Positions 1-6,264 of a DNA stretch of 12,417 nt are shown here, one piece after another (within the stretch, counting starts at the first letter, position 1; each line of letters opens with the position of its first letter). The translations under genes and the position numbers were made by a program. The stretch comes from Candidatus Bathyarchaeota archaeon (GTDB lineage Archaea; Thermoproteota; Bathyarchaeia; Bathyarchaeales; Bathyarchaeaceae): contig JAOUJL010000026.1 in assembly GCA_029883255.1 (NCBI GenBank), positions 1 to 12,417 on the forward strand. The letters run 5' to 3'. The notes beneath the pieces were generated by a model, which made no database searches, was not told the DNA's origin, and saw only the letters and a program-made list of their open reading frames with translations.

Positions 1-95
1 ACACCGCCATAGACTTGGCCATAATAGCAGCCGTTGTCGTAGCCATCATCATAGGCATAGTCAGCATCTTAGATCATAGAAGAATGCGAAAATGA
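1..95 (+). CDS. 3' end of a secreted PQQ-like propeller protein (partial, 5' end outside window)
   Basis: Reading from base 3, the codons give a hydrophobic helix (TAIDLAIIAAVVVAIIIGIV) followed by a short charged tail, SILDHRRMRK, and a TGA at 93-95. This is nearly the same as the last 30 residues of the complete gene at 795-3446; over the first 69 bases only about seven differ from 3355-3423. The segment is therefore the C-terminal membrane anchor of a paralogue lying just upstream in the same direction. Known for such archaeal proteins: the propeller sits outside the cell and the last helix with its basic tail holds it in the membrane. Everything N-terminal to the anchor is outside the window, so the propeller itself is inferred from the paralogue. 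Confidence 0.85.
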   Translation, partial: TAIDLAIIAAVVVAIIIGIVSILDHRRMRK

Positions 96-430
96 ACCTT
101 CAAACTTCCCCCTTTTTTTGGGATTTCATCCATAAGTGTTGGAAATGCGTCGGAGGTGAGGGCTGAGAAGGCTTTGGGAAGAGTCCATGAGTTTTCGGGG
201 GGGTTGACTCGTGGTGTTTTCTGAGTGCCCATGTTTACCGGCTTCCCATGGCCTCAGCAAACTGCGTCAAGGTTGGAAAGGCTGAGAGGGCCTGCGGGGT
301 CTCCACGCTGACTGGCACGTGGTGGGGGGTTTCTGGCAGCTGTCTTTCCCCTATTTCCAGGGTCCCGGGGCCCCGGCAGACAATGCCACAACATAATTAG
401 ACGCCCCCAAATAAGAATTGCGCGCACATC
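96..430 (+). repeat. conserved non-coding block, copy 1 (after propeller gene 1)
   Basis: This intergenic block is repeated, in the same orientation and at the same place relative to the stop codon, at 3447-3713. Shared blocks in order are: the poly-T terminator; a TTTCATCCA...AAGT.TTGGAAA segment (about 124-145) that can fold into a small hairpin; CTGAGAAGGCTTTG (163-176); a 32-nt stretch identical in both copies (291-322) that contains the inverted repeat CCACG...CGTGG (303-307/318-322); and a last block ending in TAAGAATTGCGCGC (412-425). Copy 1 has roughly 60 bases more than copy 2 between the second and third blocks. It also holds a wobble-containing stem CCATGAG/CTCGTGG (185-191/208-214). 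The palindrome CCGGGGCCCCGG lies at 365-376. No conserved reading frame runs through both copies. It could be a 3' UTR or small RNA, or simply sequence carried along by gene duplication. Confidence 0.8.
105..119 (+). terminator. poly-T terminator of the upstream propeller gene
   Basis: Ten bases after the stop codon there is a C-rich stretch followed by seven T (113-119). The same arrangement follows the paralogous gene at 3457-3477. Archaeal RNA polymerase ends transcripts at such U tracts without needing a hairpin. Confidence 0.6.
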
Positions 431-724
431 CTTTGTCGGAGAGAAAACCTTTCCGACTTAAATCAAAATTGGTGGCACAAATAGGCGACTTAACAACTTC
501 CCCCAGCATTTGACTTGTTCTTTGATCGATTTCGGATGTTAATATCTGTATGCCGTGGTTTTTCCTTTGACCCTTTTGTTGTTTACACACAAATGCAAAT
601 TAGCACTGTTTTGAACTATGTATTTGACCTATGATTGCACATGCATTCTTTCGATGCACTTTTGGTTCGATGGGAACCATCACAACTTGAAGGTACACGT
701 CAGTTGATATACTGCACAACAAGA
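431..724. other. gene-free spacer upstream of the second propeller gene
   Basis: No convincing gene is seen. The stretch is AT-rich with three small inverted repeats: GTCGGA/TCCGAC (435-440/452-457), TGCAT/ATGCA (642-646/654-658) and TGGTTC/GAACCA (663-668/674-679). The last two lie side by side about 50-90 bases upstream of the probable TATA box, so they would act as DNA sites rather than in the transcript, if they do anything. Unlike the preceding block, this part has no counterpart after 3713. Confidence 0.5.
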
Positions 725-744
725 AAGGGAAAAAAATACTTAAG
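725..744 (+). promoter_or_regulatory. BRE/TATA promoter of the propeller gene
   Basis: A purine-rich AAGGGAAAAA stretch (BRE-like) runs into AAATACTTAA (735-744), an archaeal TATA-like box. Transcription would begin about 25 bases further on, near 765, leaving a leader of about 30 bases that includes GGAGG (783-787), seven bases before the ATG. Confidence 0.55.
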
Positions 745-794
745 CCAAAACAATACAGTACATAGCTGTCGGAAAAAATTTTGGAGGATAAAAA

Positions 795-3446
795 ATGAAA
801 AAAATCTCAAACAAAACCAAGATAGCTGCAATCGCTTTAGTTCTATTGATGGCTTCTGTTATGCTGACATTATATACGCCAGTTCAAGCTCAACTTGCTG
901 AAGAACAACCATATAGTGGACCACTAAAACCCGGCGATATTCCTGATTACACAGTTGCTACAAAAGCCTACATAAGCGTTAGACCTACGCTCGTAGGACT
1001 TGACCAGCTTATCCTGGTTAACATATGGGTGATACCAGCACCTAATGCGGACAGAAAATTTCTGGACTTAAAGGTGACAATCACGAAGCCAGACGCAACC
1101 CAACAAGTTGTTACGATGGATTCTTATGTTGCAGACGGAACATCGTGGTTTGAAGCGCAGGCTAATCAGCTTGGCACGTGGAAGTTCAAGTATGACTTCC
1201 CCGGAATGTATTTCCCAGCAGGACGGTACAGTATAGGAGATATCATAAACGCCACCTCAGGGGGTTCAAACTATGCCCAATCAGTCTACTACCCGCCTTC
1301 GTCTTCTCCAGAGATTACAATTACCGTGCAGGAAGACATTGTGTATTCTTGGCCTGAAATGCCGCTTCCAACCGACTACTGGACGCGACCAGTACCCTAT
1401 GAGTATAGAGAATGGTGGTCGATTGCAGGAAACTGGCCGTGGCATGGCCCAGGACGCCATGAATGGGACGCCTACTACCCTAACACGAACCCATACTGGG
1501 GTGGACACGAAGGCGCCGCCGGAACGGCGCAGGGCTTTTTCGGCGGTGCCCGCGGGCACTTCACTCCATGGGTTCAAGCGCCAGAGAGTGCACACGTAGC
1601 ATGGAAACAACAATATACCATAGCAGGCATCCTCGGAGGGGACTTTGGTGTCGAAATATACAACACAGGCATTTTCAGTAGTAGCGGCCCGGGGCGTTTT
1701 CCCGAGATAATCTATGCGGGAAGAGCTTACCAGACCTATAGCAAACCTGGAACCGGGGCGAGCGCGCAAACGTATTGGAAGTGCTACGACATACGCACCG
1801 GAGAAGTGTATTGGGAATACCCAGCACCGGCAACTATTTCCGAGCCCTTCCCGGGGTTTGTAATGGTCACTGCCCTTACACCTTCAGTCATTGAATACTT
1901 TGACACAGGTCTTTTACCCGGCGGCGCAACCACCGGAACACACGAACACGTAACAGCCATAAGTCTGTTGGCGTTAAGCGGTGGGAGGCTGTATAAGTTT
2001 GATCCATGGACCGGAGCTATGACCGTGAACGTAACAGCCATGAGTGGCACCTACTATCGGAATGGTTACGTTTTGAGTGTGCAGAACCTTGGGGGCGGAA
2101 ATTACCGTTTGATCAACTGGACTACACAGGGGAGCACTGGCAACTTTGCTAACAGGGTAAGGGGGAACATAACATGGCCGTGGAGCAGCATACCAGAGAC
2201 CACCGATCACAATGTGGGCATATCTGTTCTGGTGTCGAAAGACTATGTAGGGGGAGCACCTAACAAAACGCGCATAAGGGCTGCCAGCCTGAAGACAGGC
2301 ACAGAGCTATGGGACATAACAATTGACGAATGGCAATACAGCAGCAACACAATGTACGCTGACCACGGAAAAATCGCCATATTGACAGAGCAGGGGTATT
2401 TCGTGGCTTATAATCTGAATTCAGGAACCTTAGCATGGAAAAGCGAGGAGTTTGACTATCCTTGGGATTACCCTGGCTACGGGGCTTACAATGTACTGTC
2501 AGCTTACGGCCTACTTTACCGAAATGCCTACACGGGCGTCTATGCCTTCAACTGGACCAACGGAAAAATAGCTTGGAAATACTCAACGCCAGCGGCAGCT
2601 ACATACGAAACTCCATACGTTGACGAGAATGGCCAAACCATGTATTCTACGAACGTTGGTGGCGCAATTGCTGACGGAAAGTATTACGCGTACAATACTG
2701 AGCACTCAGCCACTGTGCCCATCACCAGAGGATGGCAGCTCCACTGCATCAACGCTACCACAGGCAAAGGCATATGGAAAGTAGGGTTACCTGGGGCTGC
2801 GTCTAAACACACAACAGATATAGGTCCCATAGCCGACGGCTACCTGACACTCGGCGGCAGTGACGGGTACACGTACGTCTTCGGCAAGGGACGAAGCGCG
2901 ACAACAGTAACAGCATCGCCGGAAGTCATAGCGAAAGGATCCAGCGTGTTGATAAAGGGCACAGTCTTGGATCAGTCCCCGGCTCAGCCAGGCACTCCAT
3001 GCGTCTCCAAAGACTCAATGGCCCTGCAAATGGAATACCTGCACAAGCAGATGCCAATCCACGGAATCTGGGGCAATGAAACGATAACTGGGGTTTCAGT
3101 GACATTAGTCGCCATAGGTTCAGACAGCAACGTGATCGACATTGGCACAGTCACAACCAACGGATATTACGGCACCTTCAACCATGCGTGGACTCCGCCG
3201 GACGAGGACACTTACGAGATCATAGCGTCTTTCGTGGGCGACGACTCCTACGGCAGCTCAGCAGCAGCAACCGCCGTATCAGTGGGCCCAGCACCGGAAC
3301 CACCGCCAGAGTATGGTTCACCCGAATGGCCAGCATACCCAGATGCACCTGCCTACACCGCCATAGACTTAGCCATAATAGCAGCTGTTGCGGTAGCCAT
3401 CATCATAGGCATAGTTAACCTCTGGGCCCTAAGAAAACGAAGCTGA
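795..3446 (+). CDS. secreted, membrane-anchored PQQ-like beta-propeller protein with Ig-like domain (883 aa)
   Basis: Residues 1-32 form a signal peptide (KKISNKTK, hydrophobic core, VQA cleavage region). An all-beta N-terminal domain (about 40-180) leads through an aromatic, Pro-rich stretch (185-260) into propeller blades. Each blade ends in the PQQ-type motif '[D/N]..(T/N/S)G...W': about 331-342, 402-410 (weak), 497-507, 539-549, 585-595 and 652-662. An Ig-like domain follows (about 703-830), then a Pro-rich spacer (831-851), a transmembrane helix (857-877) and a KRS tail. The ATG is chosen because GGAGG precedes it at ideal spacing. Propellers of this type are known as binding or scaffold modules (BamB-like) and, with extra residues, as quinoprotein dehydrogenases. 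I see no clear PQQ/metal catalytic set, so a binding or cell-surface role is inferred. The gene is monocistronic and follows a paralogue (1-95). Confidence 0.85.
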   Translation: MKKISNKTKIAAIALVLLMASVMLTLYTPVQAQLAEEQPYSGPLKPGDIPDYTVATKAYISVRPTLVGLDQLILVNIWVIPAPNADRKFLDLKVTITKPDATQQVVTMDSYVADGTSWFEAQANQLGTWKFKYDFPGMYFPAGRYSIGDIINATSGGSNYAQSVYYPPSSSPEITITVQEDIVYSWPEMPLPTDYWTRPVPYEYREWWSIAGNWPWHGPGRHEWDAYYPNTNPYWGGHEGAAGTAQGFFGGARGHFTPWVQAPESAHVAWKQQYTIAGILGGDFGVEIYNTGIFSSSGPGRFPEIIYAGRAYQTYSKPGTGASAQTYWKCYDIRTGEVYWEYPAPATISEPFPGFVMVTALTPSVIEYFDTGLLPGGATTGTHEHVTAISLLALSGGRLYKFDPWTGAMTVNVTAMSGTYYRNGYVLSVQNLGGGNYRLINWTTQGSTGNFANRVRGNITWPWSSIPETTDHNVGISVLVSKDYVGGAPNKTRIRAASLKTGTELWDITIDEWQYSSNTMYADHGKIAILTEQGYFVAYNLNSGTLAWKSEEFDYPWDYPGYGAYNVLSAYGLLYRNAYTGVYAFNWTNGKIAWKYSTPAAATYETPYVDENGQTMYSTNVGGAIADGKYYAYNTEHSATVPITRGWQLHCINATTGKGIWKVGLPGAASKHTTDIGPIADGYLTLGGSDGYTYVFGKGRSATTVTASPEVIAKGSSVLIKGTVLDQSPAQPGTPCVSKDSMALQMEYLHKQMPIHGIWGNETITGVSVTLVAIGSDSNVIDIGTVTTNGYYGTFNHAWTPPDEDTYEIIASFVGDDSYGSSAAATAVSVGPAPEPPPEYGSPEWPAYPDAPAYTAIDLAIIAAVAVAIIIGIVNLWALRKRS

Positions 3447-3713
3447 AACCTTCAACTCCTCCCTCCTCTTTTTTTTTGGGTTTCATCCAAAAGTATTGGA
3501 AAAACATTTCTAAGCTGAGGACTGAGAAGGCTTTGTAAAGTGTCCACGCTCGGTGACGACGTGGGAGGGGTTTGCGTGCCTGCGGGGTCTCCACGCTGAC
3601 TGGCACGTGGCGGGGTTTCTCGCTGTCTTTGTTTTCCCTTCCAAGATCCCGGGGTCCCAGCAGATAACGCCGCAACTAAATTGGATGTCCACGCGTAAGA
3701 ATTGCGCGCGCAG
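3447..3713 (+). repeat. conserved non-coding block, copy 2 (after propeller gene 2)
   Basis: This is the second copy of the block at 96-430, shorter by about 60 bases. Visible elements are: poly-T; hairpin TCCAA/TTGGA (3486-3490/3496-3500); CTGAGAAGGCTTTG (3522-3535); stem CCACG/CGTGG (3544-3548/3560-3564); the 32-nt stretch identical to copy 1 (3579-3610), which holds a second CCACG/CGTGG pair (3591-3595/3606-3610); and the terminal TAAGAATTGCGCGC (3696-3709). The last ~100 bases are roughly three-quarters identical to copy 1 by eye. The block lies between convergent genes, and the minus-strand gene ends just beyond it. Confidence 0.8.
3457..3477 (+). terminator. poly-T terminator of the propeller gene
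   Basis: A pyrimidine-rich run ends in nine consecutive T (3469-3477), starting about 22 bases after the TGA. It matches the site after the upstream paralogue and forms the first part of the duplicated non-coding block. Confidence 0.65.
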
Positions 3714-3719
3714 CTAATT

Positions 3720-3738
3720 GGTTAAAAAAAGGAAAAAA
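3720..3738 (-). terminator. poly-T terminator of the coiled-coil membrane protein gene
   Basis: On the minus strand two T tracts, six and seven long, follow the stop codon by about 9-25 bases (A runs at 3733-3738 and 3724-3730 on the plus strand). Confidence 0.6.
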
Positions 3739-3746
3739 GAGCGGGG

Positions 3747-4232
3747 TTAGTAGTAGTATATTATCGTTACTGTTGTGGTAACAGAAGTCATCCCTGGGTT
3801 GCCGACGCTGATTTGTATTGAGGCGGGTAGGACTGGAAAAACTGCTGTTCCACCCATTCCAACATTTATTTGATTATCGTAGTTGACTCCATGCGAAGCG
3901 TAGGCTACTCGAACATATATGTCAGCCGTTGTTGACGAGAAAACCTGAACCGAAACGTATCCCGCATAGGTTGATATAAAATTCCAAACGTTCTCATAAC
4001 CTGCTTGTATACTTACATTCTTGAAGTTTAACCAAGCTGTGGATTTAGTCAAGTTTGCGATACTAGTAAGGTTTGCGACTTGTGAACTCAATGAAGTTAC
4101 CTGCTGGCTCAAATCAGAAATCTCGTTATCTTTATCATTCATCATTGATGAGTAAACTAAAATTGCTCCAACAAGGCCGACCAGAAGTATTATACATGCT
4201 ATCCCTAGCCCAATGGCTACTGTTCTACTCAC
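3747..4232 (-). CDS. small membrane-anchored protein: TM helix, coiled coil, beta domain (161 aa)
   Basis: Function unknown. From the GTG at 4232: residues 5-27 form one transmembrane helix, 32-57 a short coiled coil (NEISDLSQQVTSLSSQVANL) and 64-161 a beta-rich domain with NLT/NVS sites, ending IIYYY. The layout suggests an N-terminally anchored surface protein that may oligomerise through the coil. The start is uncertain. The frame is open upstream to the stop at 4284-4286, and the untranslated part would add ISVQTSEKKEV before SRTVAIG. A purine-rich AGAGGGGGG (4271-4279, minus strand) lies eight bases before an in-frame ATT (4260-4262), not before the GTG, and there is no in-frame ATG. Basic residues ahead of the helix are usual in such proteins, so the longer form is plausible. 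It is transcribed toward the duplicated block and divergently from the transglutaminase-like gene. Confidence 0.7.
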   Translation of the reverse strand: MSRTVAIGLGIACIILLVGLVGAILVYSSMMNDKDNEISDLSQQVTSLSSQVANLTSIANLTKSTAWLNFKNVSIQAGYENVWNFISTYAGYVSVQVFSSTTADIYVRVAYASHGVNYDNQINVGMGGTAVFPVLPASIQISVGNPGMTSVTTTVTIIYYY

Positions 4233-4453
4233 TTCTTTCTTTTCACTAGTTTGGACACTAATTCCCGAATCCCCCCTCTGCTTTTAGTCACTATGCAAAT
4301 AAAAACTTCTTGGTGACCGCGCGCAAAGCAATTTGTCACGGATATACATTCTTCACAATCTTGCCATCTCTGCTTATGAAGTGCAAGATCCAAAAAAGTG
4401 TGTGCCATGTCGGGATAGCCTAAGTCTGCGCGCGCTGAACATTTAAATCTCAT
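4229..4453 (-). CDS. possible small Cys-containing protein (74 aa, doubtful)
   Basis: An ATG-started frame (MRFKCSARADL...) of 74 codons whose TGA overlaps the GTG start of the next gene (GTGA), the arrangement expected for translational coupling. It has a DCEEC...NC...IC cysteine series and a basic tail (KLVKRKK). Against it: no family is recognised, no Shine-Dalgarno is visible before 4453, two GCGCGC tracts of a kind otherwise mainly seen in spacers lie inside it, and the TATA-like box at 4296-4305 would sit within it. It may be just the spacer between two divergent genes. Confidence 0.25.
   Translation of the reverse strand: MRFKCSARADLGYPDMAHTFLDLALHKQRWQDCEECISVTNCFARGHQEVFICIVTKSRGGIRELVSKLVKRKK
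4296..4305 (-). promoter_or_regulatory. TATA-like box for the coiled-coil protein gene
   Basis: Minus-strand TTTTTATTTG, preceded by purines (AAG), lies about 65 bases before the GTG start. Initiation about 25 bases on would fall near 4272-4278, at the edge of or inside the G-rich Shine-Dalgarno-like AGAGGGGGG. That would give a short or nearly absent leader for a start near 4262. Confidence 0.35.
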
Positions 4454-4466
4454 GAGAAATATGTTC
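4437..4466. promoter_or_regulatory. TATA box and imperfect palindrome before the transglutaminase-like gene
   Basis: TTTAAAT (4442-4448) is a good archaeal TATA core about 35 bases before the ATG at 4480, which would give a leader of about 8 bases. It is enclosed in an imperfect palindrome: GAACAT (4437-4442) and ATGTTC (4461-4466) as outer arms and CTCATGAG (4449-4456) at the centre. A palindrome overlapping TATA and the likely start point is where an archaeal repressor would bind; that role is inferred. GGAG (4471-4474) precedes the start codon by five bases. Confidence 0.45.
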
Positions 4467-4479
4467 TATCGGAGCACAC

Positions 4480-6264
4480 ATGCGTTTCAAGTCTCAGAAA
4501 GCAATTATTCTTATTGTCAGCGTTTTGTTACTGGTTTTCATTATGCCAACCTATTCTTTTGCAATCAATTATGACCGCACTTACACTTTCTACGTTCAAT
4601 ATGGATACCGTCGGTTTAGTCACAAATTGTATATTTCACTGCCTCCCTCCCTCTACGATTATTACGGTAGCAAAACCCACAGAGTAAACAGCGACAGCGG
4701 TTACTCAAAATTTGTAACGCCTGACGCGGTCAAATCCATCGCGGAGAACATTCAAAGCGTTACTCGCAATGCGCCCTACAGTGATGAACAGTTCGCCAAT
4801 GCCGTATTGAAGTTGGTTCATCAGATCTCATACGAGAAGAGTAATGCAAAGTATCCCGTTGAGGCTATTGTAGACAATTCAGGAGATTGCGACGTGTTGT
4901 CGTACCTTGCTGCCTCAATTATGAAGGCTGGAGGCTTAGATGTTGTTTTGCTTCACTATAAAGATAGAATCCCGACGCACATGAATGTTGGAGTTTACCT
5001 GCCCCATAACCCCGTCTATAGTAGGTGGTGGACGACACCAAAAGGCTACGAGTACGATGGCAAAAAATACTGGGTGGCTGAGTGTACTTCTCAAGCGGAC
5101 TGGAAGGTGGGCGACCAACCCAGTAGCCTCGCTGACGCTAATGCTTTGATTATTTCTCTTGAAAATTGTGAGAAATCATCACCAGCACACGTTTCATCAA
5201 GTTTAAACAGTCCCTTGACACCTTCTTCCATAACCATAAATCTATCTCTAGAACCCTCAAATTTTGAAGAGAGAGCACGAACGCTCAAGATTTCAGGTTC
5301 AATCTCACCAGCGTACCCATGGCAACGCGTCGTAATGTACGTTAGTCAAGATGGATATTCTTCCAACACCTTCGAAACAGTTTTTACAGACCATCTTGGA
5401 AATTATTCGTTCAATTGGAACTTCACCTCAACAGGAACATATTATATCAGAACCAGCTGGAACGGTGTCTCAAATTACGCTGGCTCAGATAGCGAAACAC
5501 TCACAGTTTTTGTCGGGTTCTACCAACCGTTGGTTGAGTTTGAGGTGCCTGAATACTACTGGGACGCTGGACCTGAATATGCATCAGCACTCGCGAGCGC
5601 TGCTGCCTACAACATTCTTGTCAGCCAAGGTGTTAAGGAATTTCTTGAAATCAATTTGTTAGGGGATGGCGTCTTCCTTAGCGGTGAATTCATTATACTG
5701 AGGAGCGAGGAAACAATAACGAGAAGCGAGCAAACAATAACAATACCAGGTTACGAGCAAACATTGAGAATGCCCAGAAGCAGACAGACAATGATAATAA
5801 CGATACCCGAGCAAAAAACAACAATACCAAGTTACAAGCAAACAACAGACAAAAACCTCGGTTTCATTCTGCGACACAATGGCGGAAACAATTATAGTGT
5901 AAGCGTAAGAAGGCTGGACGATTATGATATGTCTCAAACAACAAAACAAATTGATGGAAACGATACAGCGTTCATAAACGCATCCATGGGCACAACAGAA
6001 AACACATGGTACAAAGTCGTAGCAAAAATGTCTAAGGACGAAACAACAGCCGAATTGTATGATAAGAATGGTACTCTCATAAGAAGTATAGCAACTAGGG
6101 ACGACGCTATAAGCATCAGTGAATTAGGAATTCTGATGGCATATGACCCAGACACAGTCATAGCCTTCAAAAATTTGAAAATCGAAACTCTTGATCAACC
6201 TACCCCACCAGTCAGCGACAACCAAATTCCAGAAAATAGATTTGAATGGAGAAGAGGCGGATGA
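4480..6264 (+). CDS. secreted transglutaminase-like cysteine protease with Ig and jelly-roll domains (594 aa)
   Basis: Signal peptide at 1-28 (TYSFA cut). Residues about 80-230 look like a transglutaminase-core domain: the nucleophile is C137 in NSGDCDVLS, then H167 in THMNVGV and an acidic E201 in WVAECTS. Next comes an Ig-like domain (about 250-345), a linker with helix (350-385) and a LamG/DUF1080-like jelly roll (about 385-570; GFILRHNGGNNYSVSV, NTWYKVVAKM, AELYDKNGTLI). The jelly roll is split by a nonapeptide repeat (408-457). There is no C-terminal membrane helix, so the product is probably released or bound to the wall or glycans. Members of this superfamily cleave or crosslink peptides; the substrate here is unknown. 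The third triad residue is usually Asp, so Glu201 is a variation or I have misplaced it. The start is fixed by GGAG and the signal peptide. Confidence 0.75.
   Translation: MRFKSQKAIILIVSVLLLVFIMPTYSFAINYDRTYTFYVQYGYRRFSHKLYISLPPSLYDYYGSKTHRVNSDSGYSKFVTPDAVKSIAENIQSVTRNAPYSDEQFANAVLKLVHQISYEKSNAKYPVEAIVDNSGDCDVLSYLAASIMKAGGLDVVLLHYKDRIPTHMNVGVYLPHNPVYSRWWTTPKGYEYDGKKYWVAECTSQADWKVGDQPSSLADANALIISLENCEKSSPAHVSSSLNSPLTPSSITINLSLEPSNFEERARTLKISGSISPAYPWQRVVMYVSQDGYSSNTFETVFTDHLGNYSFNWNFTSTGTYYIRTSWNGVSNYAGSDSETLTVFVGFYQPLVEFEVPEYYWDAGPEYASALASAAAYNILVSQGVKEFLEINLLGDGVFLSGEFIILRSEETITRSEQTITIPGYEQTLRMPRSRQTMIITIPEQKTTIPSYKQTTDKNLGFILRHNGGNNYSVSVRRLDDYDMSQTTKQIDGNDTAFINASMGTTENTWYKVVAKMSKDETTAELYDKNGTLIRSIATRDDAISISELGILMAYDPDTVIAFKNLKIETLDQPTPPVSDNQIPENRFEWRRGG
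5701..5850 (+). repeat. degenerate in-frame tandem repeat, 27-bp / 9-residue unit
   Basis: Inside the transglutaminase-like gene, units such as RSEQTITIP, GYEQTLRMP, RSRQTMIITIP, EQKTTIP and SYKQTTD follow one another, giving about five and a half copies of [RGS][SY][EK]QT(I/L)..P. The two clearest units are exactly 27 bases each (5722-5748 and 5749-5775). The stretch is rich in A and C and in Thr/Gln/Arg, unlike the sequence on either side. Confidence 0.75.

Noticed and set aside
351..590. 79-codon minus-strand frame in the spacer after propeller gene 1
   Set aside because: It overlaps the end of the duplicated non-coding block, but the frame is not kept in copy 2, no Shine-Dalgarno is seen and the protein resembles nothing.
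663..679. GGTTCGATGG..AACC, looking like a tRNA T-arm
   Set aside because: The pairing gives a six-pair stem with a five-base loop, not the tRNA geometry, and no acceptor or anticodon arm is found nearby.
1273..2210. Long antisense and alternative frames inside the propeller gene
   Set aside because: They are shadows of the real gene, which has a signal peptide, blade motifs and anchor in one continuous frame.
3415..3692. Two minus-strand frames across the second non-coding block
   Set aside because: They do not match the frames possible in copy 1 and the product is low-complexity Arg/Pro-rich; they are chance frames in GC-rich spacer.
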